A DNA stretch of 64,000 nucleotides from Desulfurobacterium thermolithotrophum DSM 11699 (GTDB lineage Bacteria; Aquificota; Aquificia; Desulfurobacteriales; Desulfurobacteriaceae). Made by a program: the position numbers and the translations under genes. The notes under the pieces were generated by a model. The model was not told where the DNA came from, did not search any database, and saw nothing but the letters and a program-made list of their open reading frames with translations. Where the stretch lies: NCBI RefSeq assembly GCF_000191045.1, contig NC_015185.1:812501-876500 (forward strand). Direction: 5' to 3'. Positions 9,193-16,719 of the stretch are shown piece after piece (position 1 is the stretch's first letter; each line of letters begins with the position of its first letter).

Positions 9193-9585
9193 ATGGAGAA
9201 CCTTAAAGGAAAACTTGTTTTTATTCAAACAGCAGGAGGAGAAAGCATAATACCATCTTCAGGGATTATAGGAGTTCTTGAAGAAATAGGACAAGAGTAT
9301 CTAAAGATTAAAGATGCAGGAGTTTTTGCTCTTGTTCCGACAACAAAGGGAGCTCAGGCAACTATAATGCCTCTTGATCCAACTGCTAACGAACCTGTAG
9401 AAGCTTTCATAATGAAAGCTCAAGTAACAGCAGTCGTTCCTGTAGGGGATAAGTCAAGACTTAAGGAATTTCATCAGCAGTTTAAGGCTGCAGCTGCAGG
9501 AATAGAGCTCCCAAGCACCGGTCTTGATCTATCAAACATCAAAGAGTTTCCAAAAGGCGGTAAGGGAGGTTTATCTATAACGTGA
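9193..9585 (+). CDS. Uncharacterised 130-residue protein
   Basis: I do not recognise this family. It has no signal peptide and no cysteines. The first 85 residues look beta-rich (KGKLVFIQTAGGE, GIIGVLEEIGQEYLKI, EAFIMKAQVTAVVPV), loosely like an LSm-type barrel, but that is only a pattern impression. The tail is low-complexity (AAAAGIELPSTG, GGKGGLSIT). It has a good RBS (GGGAGGAAGA) and ends in GTGA overlap with the histidine kinase gene, so it may be co-expressed with the two-component pair. No function is claimed. Confidence 0.7.
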   Translation: MENLKGKLVFIQTAGGESIIPSSGIIGVLEEIGQEYLKIKDAGVFALVPTTKGAQATIMPLDPTANEPVEAFIMKAQVTAVVPVGDKSRLKEFHQQFKAAAAGIELPSTGLDLSNIKEFPKGGKGGLSIT

Positions 9586-10583
9586 AAGTAGAAGACCTTC
9601 TTTTTTCTTTTCCCTTCCCCATTGCAATTACTGATGGGGAAGGGAGAATAACTTATACAAATCAAAAGTTTGAGCTTCTCTTTAATAAATCTTTTAAATA
9701 TCTAAAAGGTAAAAAAATTGCAGAATTCTTTCAAAAAAGAAAAGAAGTAGAAGAAAAAATAAAAAAAGCTCATACAGACCTTCTGGAAATTTTTGGCTTT
9801 AGAGATGGAGAATATTATTTAACGTTTTCTCCTCTTTATGTATCGTCAAAAGTTGAAGGCGTTATGGTTATTATCCAAGCTGTAGAAGAAAATCCTTTTA
9901 ATCAGGATATACTATTTTTTCTAAAAGGTCTTTCTCACGAAATAAGAAATCCTTTAAGTGGCATTAAAGGAGCCGCTAAACTCTTTTCACAGATAAAAGA
10001 ATATGATGAAGAATTAATTACAGTTTTACTTGAAGAGACAGAAAGGATAGAAAGACTTCTTGACAATGTTATTAAAAGCTTTGACTTTTCCATACTGAAT
10101 TTTTGTAAAGTAAATATACATAGAATTATTCAAAATGTGGTTAAACTCTTTGAGCCTGTGCTATCAGAAAAAGAAATTTCTGTTGTCTACGATTTTGATC
10201 CTTCTCTTCCTGAAATTCTTTTAGATGGAGATAAAATCACTCAAGCTATTATGAACATTTTCAAAAACGCTATTGAAGCTGTTTCTGACTCAGAAAAGAA
10301 ACTAATTAAGATAGAAACAGGATATGCTATTCAACCTTCAGGATTTATATTTATCCGTATAAAAGATACGGGAATTGGAATGGATGAAAATGAGCTAAAA
10401 AGTTTTCTTCTACCTTTCTTTTCTACAAAAGAAAGCGGTACAGGATTAGGTGCGTTTATAACATCTGAAATTATAAAAAGACATGGTGGTGATTTAAAAG
10501 TAAAGAGCCAAAAAGGAATTGGCACAGAAATAACTATACTTCTTCCTATGAAGAGGAGTGATGGCGAAGATTCTCATTGCTGA
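9582..10583 (+). CDS. NtrB-like PAS sensor histidine kinase
   Basis: Cytosolic sensor kinase, 333 residues, without transmembrane segments. An N-terminal PAS-like domain (about residues 1-100) is followed by a HisKA H-box (SHEIRNPLSGIKGAAKLF, His about 124) and a HATPase domain with N-box (IMNIFKNAIEAV), G1 (DTGIGMDE) and G2 (GTGLGAFIT). This is the NtrB/GlnL layout. GTG 9582 overlaps the previous stop. The downstream regulator starts inside its 3' end, so the two form one translational unit. The sensed signal is unknown; nitrogen status would be the default inference for NtrB-like kinases. Confidence 0.9.
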   Translation: MKVEDLLFSFPFPIAITDGEGRITYTNQKFELLFNKSFKYLKGKKIAEFFQKRKEVEEKIKKAHTDLLEIFGFRDGEYYLTFSPLYVSSKVEGVMVIIQAVEENPFNQDILFFLKGLSHEIRNPLSGIKGAAKLFSQIKEYDEELITVLLEETERIERLLDNVIKSFDFSILNFCKVNIHRIIQNVVKLFEPVLSEKEISVVYDFDPSLPEILLDGDKITQAIMNIFKNAIEAVSDSEKKLIKIETGYAIQPSGFIFIRIKDTGIGMDENELKSFLLPFFSTKESGTGLGAFITSEIIKRHGGDLKVKSQKGIGTEITILLPMKRSDGEDSHC

Positions 10584-11934
10584 TGATGAAAAGAGTATAA
10601 GAGTGGTTTTAAAAAAATACCTTTCTTCTTTAGGTCATGAGGTTATTGAGGCCTCAGATGGAATTAAAGCTATAGAAGTTCTTAATAAAGAAAGTATAGA
10701 CATTGCGTTTGTTGACATAAGAATGCCAAAAAAAACAGGACTTGAGATACTTAAGGAAGTAAAGAATGTTCCAATCGTTATCTTAACTGCTTATGGCACT
10801 ATGGATTATGCTATAAAAGCAATGGAAAACGGAGCAATAGAATACATTACAAAACCGTTTTCTTTTGAAGAAATAAAGTCCATCCTAGATAAAGTGTTAA
10901 GTTTGCAGGAACGAGAAGAAGAAGAAGAAAGTTTTTGCGTAGAAGATGAGATTATTGGAACAAGCAGGAAAATGCAAGAAGTCTTTAAACTTATTGGTAG
11001 AGTTGCTAAAAGCAATGCAACGATACTCATAACGGGAGAAAGCGGAACAGGAAAAGAACTTATTGCAAAAGCCATTCACAAATATTCTTCAAGAAGAGAT
11101 AGACCTTTTTTAGCCGTAAATTGTGCAGCTCTTCCACCTAACCTTCTTGAGGCAGAGCTCTTTGGCTATGAAAAAGGTGCCTTTACAGGAGCAATATCAA
11201 GTAAGAAAGGTATTTTTGAACAAGCAAATGGAGGGACTATTTTTCTTGATGAAATAGGAGAACTTGAACTTTCTCTTCAGTCGAAACTCTTACGTGTTCT
11301 TCAGGAAAAAGAAATAAGAAGAATAGGAGGAACTAAAACTATCAAAGTTGACGTTAGAATTGTTACAGCAACAAATAGGAATCTCGAAGAAGAAGTAAAA
11401 AAGGGAAATTTTAGAGAAGACCTCTTTTTCCGTCTAAATGTTGTAAATATAAACTTGCCTCCTCTAAGAGAAAGAAGAGAAGACATAATTCCTCTTGCTG
11501 TTTACTTTATAAAGAAGTTTTCTAAGGAATTTAAGCTTCCTGTTAAAGAACTTTCTGAAAGTACCGTTGAGTGGCTTTTAAACTATGACTTTCCAGGAAA
11601 TGTTAGAGAACTTGAAAATATGATTTTGAGAGCTATGCTTCTTTCTCCTATTGATATCATCGATGTAAAAGATTTAAAGCCTACTGCTATTATCAGCAAA
11701 GAACCTGCATTTGAAGAAGCAATAAGGAATTTTGTGGTAGAAATTTTTACTGTTGAGCAAAAGGAAAAGAATAACCTTTATGACCTTGTTATAAAAAGTG
11801 CTGAAAGGATTTTAATATCAGAAGTTTTAAAATACTGTAACTACAATCAAGTTAAAGCAGCTAAAATTCTTGGAATTCACAGGAATACTCTCAGAAAGAA
11901 AATAAAAGAACTAAAAATAGAAATTTCTAATTAA
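10561..11934 (+). CDS. NtrC-family sigma-54-dependent response regulator
   Basis: Activates sigma-54 promoters after phosphorylation by the upstream kinase. The protein has a receiver domain (DDE at the N-terminus, phospho-acceptor Asp in FVDIRMPKKTG, Lys in YITKPF), a central AAA+ domain (GESGTGKE Walker A, GAFTGA sigma-54 contact loop, GTIFLDEIGEL Walker B) and a C-terminal Fis-type helix-turn-helix (NQVKAAKILGIHRNTLRKKI). ATG 10561 is preferred to GTG 10558 because both lie immediately after GAGGAG. It overlaps the kinase gene by 23 nt. I saw no clear -24/-12 promoter nearby, so its targets may lie elsewhere. Confidence 0.93.
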   Translation: MAKILIADDEKSIRVVLKKYLSSLGHEVIEASDGIKAIEVLNKESIDIAFVDIRMPKKTGLEILKEVKNVPIVILTAYGTMDYAIKAMENGAIEYITKPFSFEEIKSILDKVLSLQEREEEEESFCVEDEIIGTSRKMQEVFKLIGRVAKSNATILITGESGTGKELIAKAIHKYSSRRDRPFLAVNCAALPPNLLEAELFGYEKGAFTGAISSKKGIFEQANGGTIFLDEIGELELSLQSKLLRVLQEKEIRRIGGTKTIKVDVRIVTATNRNLEEEVKKGNFREDLFFRLNVVNINLPPLRERREDIIPLAVYFIKKFSKEFKLPVKELSESTVEWLLNYDFPGNVRELENMILRAMLLSPIDIIDVKDLKPTAIISKEPAFEEAIRNFVVEIFTVEQKEKNNLYDLVIKSAERILISEVLKYCNYNQVKAAKILGIHRNTLRKKIKELKIEISN

Positions 11935-11952
11935 TCAATTTGAGCTACATCA

Positions 11953-11982
11953 TTGTTGTTTATCTGATTATAGTTGTATAAT
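11953..11982 (+). promoter_or_regulatory. Candidate sigma-70 promoter for the ferredoxin genes
   Basis: TTGTTG, an 18-nt spacer and a perfect TATAAT lie about 35 nt before the first ferredoxin start. This suggests the ferredoxins are transcribed separately from the two-component genes. A second TATAAT-like element overlaps just downstream. Confidence 0.45.
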
Positions 11983-12016
11983 GTTTATAATGTGAAAATA
12001 GTCTTGGAGACAGTAT

Positions 12017-12298
12017 ATGAATCAGATTTGTAAGTTACATATAAAACAGGAAATTCTTGATAAAGTAAAAAGGCAAGTGATTCTATGTCAAGATGGTTCT
12101 CTTTTTATTCCCCAATATCCTGGAGGAATTGACTATTCAAAATGTACAGGTTGTGGTAAGTGTGTAGAAGTCTGTCCTCAAGGATGTATTAAATTAGAGG
12201 AAGTAGATGGAAAATTAGTAGCTATTTTTTCCAATTGGGAGCTCTGTATTGGTGATGGAATATGCAAAATCATTTGTCCTGAGAATGCTTTTTTGTGA
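12017..12298 (+). CDS. FdxB-like 2[4Fe-4S] ferredoxin, first ORF
   Basis: Small electron carrier of 93 residues. The first cluster motif is canonical (CTGCGKCVEVCP). The second is CIGDGICKIICP, in which Asp replaces the second Cys, as in the Pyrococcus furiosus ferredoxin where Asp ligates a labile Fe. The N-terminal portion (DGSLFIPQYPGGIDYSKC) resembles nif-associated ferredoxin III (FdxB). It ends at TGA 12296-12298. The next ORF continues in the same frame with no other stop, so this TGA may be a true stop or a recoded codon (see findings). The electron partner is unknown; Mo enzymes are a reasonable guess given the neighbours. Confidence 0.85.
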   Translation: MNQICKLHIKQEILDKVKRQVILCQDGSLFIPQYPGGIDYSKCTGCGKCVEVCPQGCIKLEEVDGKLVAIFSNWELCIGDGICKIICPENAFL

Positions 12299-12312
12299 AA
12301 GTCTGGATGTTC

Positions 12313-12325
12313 CTCCAGTTTGGAG
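12313..12325 (+). other. Hairpin downstream of the inter-ferredoxin TGA
   Basis: A CTCCA/TGGAG stem with a GTT loop; a bulged C and two more pairs extend it. It begins 14 nt after TGA 12298. A competing CTGGA/TCCAG hairpin overlaps it at 12303-12318. Its position would suit a bacterial SECIS, but the loop lacks the GGU(C) seen in the peroxiredoxin gene. Confidence 0.35.
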
Positions 12326-12646
12326 AATGTAGAAGTTAAAGAAGATGAACTTCTCTCAGACGAAAACGGTAATTATGCATATCTGACTCTCGGAGGATAC
12401 CTTTATACTCCAGCTTTCTTAGAAACTATAGACAAAGAAAAATGTCAAAATTGTGAACAGTGTCTCCAAATGTGTGAGACAAGAGATCTTGACGAGGAAG
12501 GAAATATTATTGCTGCTTATTCCGAGCTTTGCAGTGGATGCGGTCACTGTGTTAATCTTTGTCCTTCAAAAGGAATAAAAGCTACCCCTCTTCCTCTAGA
12601 AGAAATGATAAAAAGGATGAGAAGAAGAAAAGAAGAAAACAGATAA
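12320..12646 (+). CDS. FdxB-like 2[4Fe-4S] ferredoxin, second ORF
   Basis: A second ferredoxin of 108 residues, with CQNCEQCLQMC and CSGCGHCVNLCP cluster motifs and the same N-terminal pattern as the first (GGYLYTPAFLETIDKEKC). It looks like a tandem duplicate with full Cys ligation in both clusters. The only standard start in frame is TTG 12320, which has no recognisable Shine-Dalgarno sequence. It would place 42 residues before the first cluster, close to the 43 in the first ORF, which favours two separate proteins. Because both ORFs share a frame, read-through of TGA 12296 would instead give one 209-residue four-cluster protein. Confidence 0.75.
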   Translation: MENVEVKEDELLSDENGNYAYLTLGGYLYTPAFLETIDKEKCQNCEQCLQMCETRDLDEEGNIIAAYSELCSGCGHCVNLCPSKGIKATPLPLEEMIKRMRRRKEENR

Positions 12647-12655
12647 TCTATTAAT

Positions 12656-13849
12656 TTATTCCGTGTACTCTTTTGTTTTTTCTACTATTTCCTCTGCTAG
12701 TTCTCTCAATTTTTCAAAGTCACTATCCTTTGGAAATCCCTTAACCATTACAGGTTCAATCCATTCAACTTTTAGATTTTTTAGTGTTTCCTTAATGTGT
12801 TTAACAGTTACAAGCCCTCCCCAACCATAAGAACCTATGATAGTAGCAAGTTTTGTTTTAGGTTTAAGAGCGTTTACAAGATATGCAAATGAAATTACTG
12901 CCGGATGTGCTCCTGCAAGAACTGTTGGCGATGCAAAGACTATTCCTGCAGCATCAACTAAGTCCATCGCAATATTTCCAACATCAGCAGTTATGAGATT
13001 GTAAGGTCTTACAGTAACACCTCTTGCACATAGCTCAGAGGTTAAAAATTCGACCATACAGCGAGTACTTTCATGCATTGAAACAAAAGGAATAACAATG
13101 AGAGGATCAACCTTATCTGAAATCCATTTCTTGTAAGCATTCAATACAGACTCGGTATCTTTTATTACAACTCCATGGCTTGGAGCAAGAATATCAGGTT
13201 TTAATTCATCTATAAGTGCAAGATGCTTTTTTATGAAATTTCTAAAAGGCATCATTATTTCTGAATAGTAACGTTTGGTTTCTAAATAAATTTTAGCTCT
13301 ATTTCTATTAGAGGTATCAAAAAGCTCACTTGTTGCAATGTGAGAACCTAAGAAATCACAGGTAAAGAGAACTTTATCTTCAACAGCATAAGTAAACATT
13401 GTTTCAGGCCAATGAACCCAAGGAGCCATAAAAAACTGCAAAGTTTTGTTCCCAAGAGAAAGAACTTCCTTATCTTCAACTACTAAAAAGACATCTTCTG
13501 AAAGATTAAGAAAATCAATAAGCATGTCTTTACACTTTCTATTTGTTACAACCTTTGCTTCAGGATAAAGCTTAAGAATTTCGGGGATCATTCCAGAGTG
13601 ATCTTGTTCTGCATGGTTTGAAATAATGTAATCAATTTTTTCGACTTTGAGCTCTTTTAAGTTTCTTAAGAGCTCTTCACCTTTATAAGGCTCAACTGTA
13701 TCAATTAATGCTGTTTTCTCGCTTCCAAAGACTATATAAGAGTTGTAACTTGTTCCCTCAGGAAGAGTAACAAGTTCATCAAAGATAACCCTATCCCAGT
13801 CTATTGCTCCTACCCAATAGATTCCATCTTTAATTTTTTTCACAGCCAT
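12656..13849 (-). CDS. Flavodiiron protein (FprA / rubredoxin:oxygen oxidoreductase type)
   Basis: Reduces O2 to water, or NO to N2O, as a detoxifying enzyme of anaerobes. The 397-residue protein has an N-terminal metallo-beta-lactamase domain with the di-iron ligands in HAEQDHSG (about residues 79-86) and further His/Asp in CDFLGSH and PSHGVV. A C-terminal flavodoxin domain binds FMN (SMHESTRCMVEFL, about 257-270; GSYGWGG). A good GGAGG RBS precedes the ATG. It lies 23 nt downstream of the Moco genes in the same orientation. The electron donor, usually rubredoxin, is not encoded nearby. It fits with the selenoperoxiredoxin as part of an oxidative-stress defence. Confidence 0.92.
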   Translation of the reverse strand: MAVKKIKDGIYWVGAIDWDRVIFDELVTLPEGTSYNSYIVFGSEKTALIDTVEPYKGEELLRNLKELKVEKIDYIISNHAEQDHSGMIPEILKLYPEAKVVTNRKCKDMLIDFLNLSEDVFLVVEDKEVLSLGNKTLQFFMAPWVHWPETMFTYAVEDKVLFTCDFLGSHIATSELFDTSNRNRAKIYLETKRYYSEIMMPFRNFIKKHLALIDELKPDILAPSHGVVIKDTESVLNAYKKWISDKVDPLIVIPFVSMHESTRCMVEFLTSELCARGVTVRPYNLITADVGNIAMDLVDAAGIVFASPTVLAGAHPAVISFAYLVNALKPKTKLATIIGSYGWGGLVTVKHIKETLKNLKVEWIEPVMVKGFPKDSDFEKLRELAEEIVEKTKEYTE

Positions 13850-13872
13850 TTATCCCTCCTCAATTTTAAAAG

Positions 13873-14235
13873 CTAAGATTGAATTTCCTTTTCAACTACA
13901 ACTTCTTCTTTAATTTTTGATAAAAGTTCTTCAAAAACTGGTACAACATCTTTTCTAAACTTTCCTGCAACAATAACCACCATAATGTCATCGCCTATCT
14001 TTAATCTACCTTTATTAATCCAAACTTTAATTGCTTCAATTCCTTTTTTCTTTTCAAATTCAGATACTACCTTTTTTAGCTTTTCCTCATCAAAAGAGAG
14101 CTCCATCTCCTTTATTTTCTTTCCTGTTCTTGAAATTTCTCTTACTATCCCGTTGTGAACAAGGACCATTCCAAGATTTTCAGGATTTGAATTTTTTTTA
14201 ATTTCTTCTAAAAGTTTATCTACTGATGACCTCAT
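13873..14235 (-). CDS. MoaE-like molybdopterin synthase subunit, divergent
   Basis: A 120-residue protein related to MoaE, which makes molybdopterin from cPMP with thiocarboxylated MoaD. The match rests on LGMVLVHNGIVREISRTGK at the N-terminus and KGRLKIGDDIMVVIVAGKFRKDV in the middle. Two lysines near the end keep the spacing of E. coli Lys119 and Lys126 (KEEVVVEK), but the usual HR of the HRxG motif is NK here. It may be a functional divergent MoaE or a paralogue. It overlaps mobA by 20 nt at the end of the Moco gene run. No moaD gene is in the window. Confidence 0.65.
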   Translation of the reverse strand: MRSSVDKLLEEIKKNSNPENLGMVLVHNGIVREISRTGKKIKEMELSFDEEKLKKVVSEFEKKKGIEAIKVWINKGRLKIGDDIMVVIVAGKFRKDVVPVFEELLSKIKEEVVVEKEIQS

Positions 14236-14788
14236 AAAGCTCCTTCCTCGTATTTAAGTTTATAAGACTTTTCTTTTGATAATCTAAATGCAAAAACTTT
14301 CTAACGTCAACTCTTTTACTTTTCATTAAATAGTGAAGATCAAAAACTTTATGCTTTCTAGATTTTAAAAATTTTTCAACAATACAAATTTGAAACTTTG
14401 AAATCAGGAAAAACAAGGAGTGAAGGTTATCTCCTTCCGAAATGACAGCAGGTGGGAACTCCCTTGAAAAAGTTTTTAAAACTTCAGCCTTTAAAAAAGG
14501 AGTATCTCCCGGAAGGAAAAGAATTTTTTCGTTTTTTGCAGCTCTTAATCCCGTAATAATTCCATAAATTGGAGAAAAATCTGTAAAAGGTTCTAACACA
14601 AATTTAATACTCTTTATATGTCTAAACTTATCAGGGAATTTCCCAACAATTAGAATTTCAGAAAATCCTTTTGTAGCTTCAACAACGTGTTCAATTAAAA
14701 GTTTTCCATAAAGGTTTTGGGACAGCTTATCTTTTCCAAACCTACTACTTTTACCTCCTGCCAAAATACAGACTGTAACGTCTTTCAG
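14216..14788 (-). CDS. mobA: Molybdenum cofactor guanylyltransferase
   Basis: Adds GMP from GTP to Mo-molybdopterin to form the guanine dinucleotide cofactor used by formate dehydrogenases and related enzymes. The nucleotide-binding motif is LAGGKSSRFGKDK, with FLPGDTPFL as the second metal/nucleotide loop. A start at TTG 14764 would remove the first beta strand (VTVCI). I prefer CTG 14788, which overlaps the moaCB stop as CTGA, gives a normal N-terminus and follows GGGAGAAGGA. A CTG start is rare, so this is an inference. The protein is then 190 residues long. Confidence 0.85.
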   Translation of the reverse strand: MKDVTVCILAGGKSSRFGKDKLSQNLYGKLLIEHVVEATKGFSEILIVGKFPDKFRHIKSIKFVLEPFTDFSPIYGIITGLRAAKNEKILFLPGDTPFLKAEVLKTFSREFPPAVISEGDNLHSLFFLISKFQICIVEKFLKSRKHKVFDLHYLMKSKRVDVRKFLHLDYQKKSLINLNTRKELYEVISR

Positions 14789-15696
14789 TGTCCTTCTCCC
14801 TTTGCCATTTTAAGTGCATGTTTTACAAGTGGTAAAAGCATTTCAAGATTTTGCTTAACACCTTTTGTGCTTCCTGGTAAGTTCAAAACTATAGAGTTTT
14901 CGCTTAAAAATCCTGCTTTTGCTCTTGACATTAAAGCCTTTGGAGTAAATCTGACTCCAAGAATGTGCATAGCTTCTGAAAAACCTACCATTTCCCTTTC
15001 TATGACTTCAGAAGTAGCTTCCGGAGTTACATCTCTCTTACTAAAGCCAGTTCCACCAGTTGTAACTATAAGGTTTACTTCCATTTGTTTAAACTTTTTG
15101 ATAGCCTCTTTTATAGCTTCTTTTTCGTCTGGAACGATTGTATAACCAACAACTTCAGCTCTAAACTGCTCTAAGATCTCTTTTGCAAGAAGACCACTCC
15201 TATCCTCTCTTTTTCCAGCATAGGCTGAATCACTAACAGTGATAACAGCTGCTTTTAAACCACTTAAGTCTTCTCCCCAATCAGACTTTCCACCACTTTT
15301 GAAAATAATCTTTACTCCTTCTATAACCATGTTCTTATCGAAACCTTTACACATATCAAATATGTTTAAAAGTGCCATCATAACAGCGTTCATTGCTTCA
15401 ACTTCGTATCCAGTTCTCCAAATTCCTTTAACTTCTGCTTCAACTTCAATAAAGTCTTCACCAACTTTGGTTTTTAGCTCTATGTGATCAATGGGAATTG
15501 GATGACAAAAAGGAATGAGTTCTGCAGTCTTCTTTGCCCCCATAATTCCTGCAATTTGTGCAGTAGAAAGGACATCTCCTTTTGGAATTTCTTTGTTTAG
15601 AATTTTTTTCACTGTTTCAGGAGAGAGTTTTATTCTTCCAACAGCTTTTGCAGTTCTTAGTGTGTCAAACTTTGTAGTAATATCTATTGTTTTCAT
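14785..15696 (-). CDS. moaCB: MoaC-MoaB fusion, molybdopterin biosynthesis
   Basis: A bifunctional protein of 303 residues. Residues 1-150 are MoaC, cyclic pyranopterin monophosphate synthase, with AELIPFCHPIPIDH and the catalytic DMCKGFDKNM. Residues about 150-303 are MoaB/Mog, which adenylates molybdopterin before Mo insertion, with TTGGTGFSKRDVTPE and the Ser-rich LNLPGSTKG motif. Fusion links an early and a late step of one pathway in one chain; such MoaC/MoaB fusions are known. It sits between moaA (25 nt upstream) and mobA (4-nt overlap). Confidence 0.93.
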   Translation of the reverse strand: MKTIDITTKFDTLRTAKAVGRIKLSPETVKKILNKEIPKGDVLSTAQIAGIMGAKKTAELIPFCHPIPIDHIELKTKVGEDFIEVEAEVKGIWRTGYEVEAMNAVMMALLNIFDMCKGFDKNMVIEGVKIIFKSGGKSDWGEDLSGLKAAVITVSDSAYAGKREDRSGLLAKEILEQFRAEVVGYTIVPDEKEAIKEAIKKFKQMEVNLIVTTGGTGFSKRDVTPEATSEVIEREMVGFSEAMHILGVRFTPKALMSRAKAGFLSENSIVLNLPGSTKGVKQNLEMLLPLVKHALKMAKGEGH

Positions 15697-15721
15697 AAAT
15701 TTCCTCCAATAAAGTTACTAC

Positions 15722-16696
15722 CTATCCTCCAATTGTAAACATTTTTCTTAAACATCCACGATTTTCAAGAGCTCTAATTCCATCAATGTTAATTTTTCTC
15801 AAAAGTGCTTCAGTGATTACTTCCCTAAGGTGAGGTCTTCTATAACTAGGATTTCTAATAATTGACTTTAGATCTATATCTTTATCACTCATAAGGCATA
15901 ATCTCAACTTTCCATCCGAGGTTAACCGTACTCTATTACATGAATTACAAAAGTGTTCACTAATAGGTGAAACAAATCCTAATTTTGCATTTGTTCCTTC
16001 CACAATAAAAGATTTTGCAGGACCATTTCCTCGTGTCTTAACAGGAATAAGCTTTCCAAACTTTTTTTCAATTTGCTTTTTTATTAAAGTAGATGAAATA
16101 AAGTTCTTCCTAGAAAAAAACTTTCCTCCAACCGGCATTAGTTCTATGAATCTAACTTCTACTCCGTAATTTTCCGATAATTTAACAAATGACTCGATTT
16201 CTTTATCGTTAAAACCCTTTATTAGAACTGTATTCACTTTAACTGGATTTAGTCCTTCTTCTATTGCTTTTTCTAGTCCATGAAGAACCCTTGATAAGGT
16301 TCTGGTATCTCCAGTTCCCGTTATAAATCCAAACTTTTCCGGTTCCAAAGTATCGATGCTAATATTAACTCTATTTAATCCATGTTCTTTCAAAGACTTA
16401 ACCTTTTCTGAAAGAAAGAAGCCGTTTGTTGTTAAAGATATATCCCTTATTTCTTCTAGTTCCCTTATCTGGACTATTAGACTTTCAATTCCCTTTCTTA
16501 CAAGGGGTTCACCACCTGTAAGTCTAACTGAATCAATGCCAAATTCTGTAAAAACTCTAACAATTTCTGTTATTTCTTCATATCGAAGTATTTCTGAATG
16601 GGGAATAAATTTCTTCGTCCCTTCCGGCATGCAATATCTACATCTAAAATTGCATCTATCTGTAACAGAAATTCGCAGATAATTTATTCTACTCAA
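15722..16696 (-). CDS. moaA: GTP 3',8-cyclase, radical SAM
   Basis: Catalyses the first step of molybdopterin synthesis from GTP. At 324 residues it is of normal length. The N-terminal radical-SAM motif is CNFRCRYC (Cys about 13, 17, 20). The second, substrate-binding cluster is FCNSCNRVRLTSDGKLRLCL near residues 245-265. The C-terminal Gly-Gly needed for MoaA activity is present (TIGG). The gene lies 23 nt after moeA and 25 nt before moaCB in one minus-strand operon. Confidence 0.96.
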   Translation of the reverse strand: MSRINYLRISVTDRCNFRCRYCMPEGTKKFIPHSEILRYEEITEIVRVFTEFGIDSVRLTGGEPLVRKGIESLIVQIRELEEIRDISLTTNGFFLSEKVKSLKEHGLNRVNISIDTLEPEKFGFITGTGDTRTLSRVLHGLEKAIEEGLNPVKVNTVLIKGFNDKEIESFVKLSENYGVEVRFIELMPVGGKFFSRKNFISSTLIKKQIEKKFGKLIPVKTRGNGPAKSFIVEGTNAKLGFVSPISEHFCNSCNRVRLTSDGKLRLCLMSDKDIDLKSIIRNPSYRRPHLREVITEALLRKINIDGIRALENRGCLRKMFTIGG

Positions 16697-16719
16697 GCCT
16701 TTATCCTCTATTAAAAAAC

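Noticed and set aside
11935-12016. Sigma-54 promoter next to the NtrC-like gene
   Set aside because: No GG-N10-GC core was found; a sigma-70-like TATAAT is present instead.
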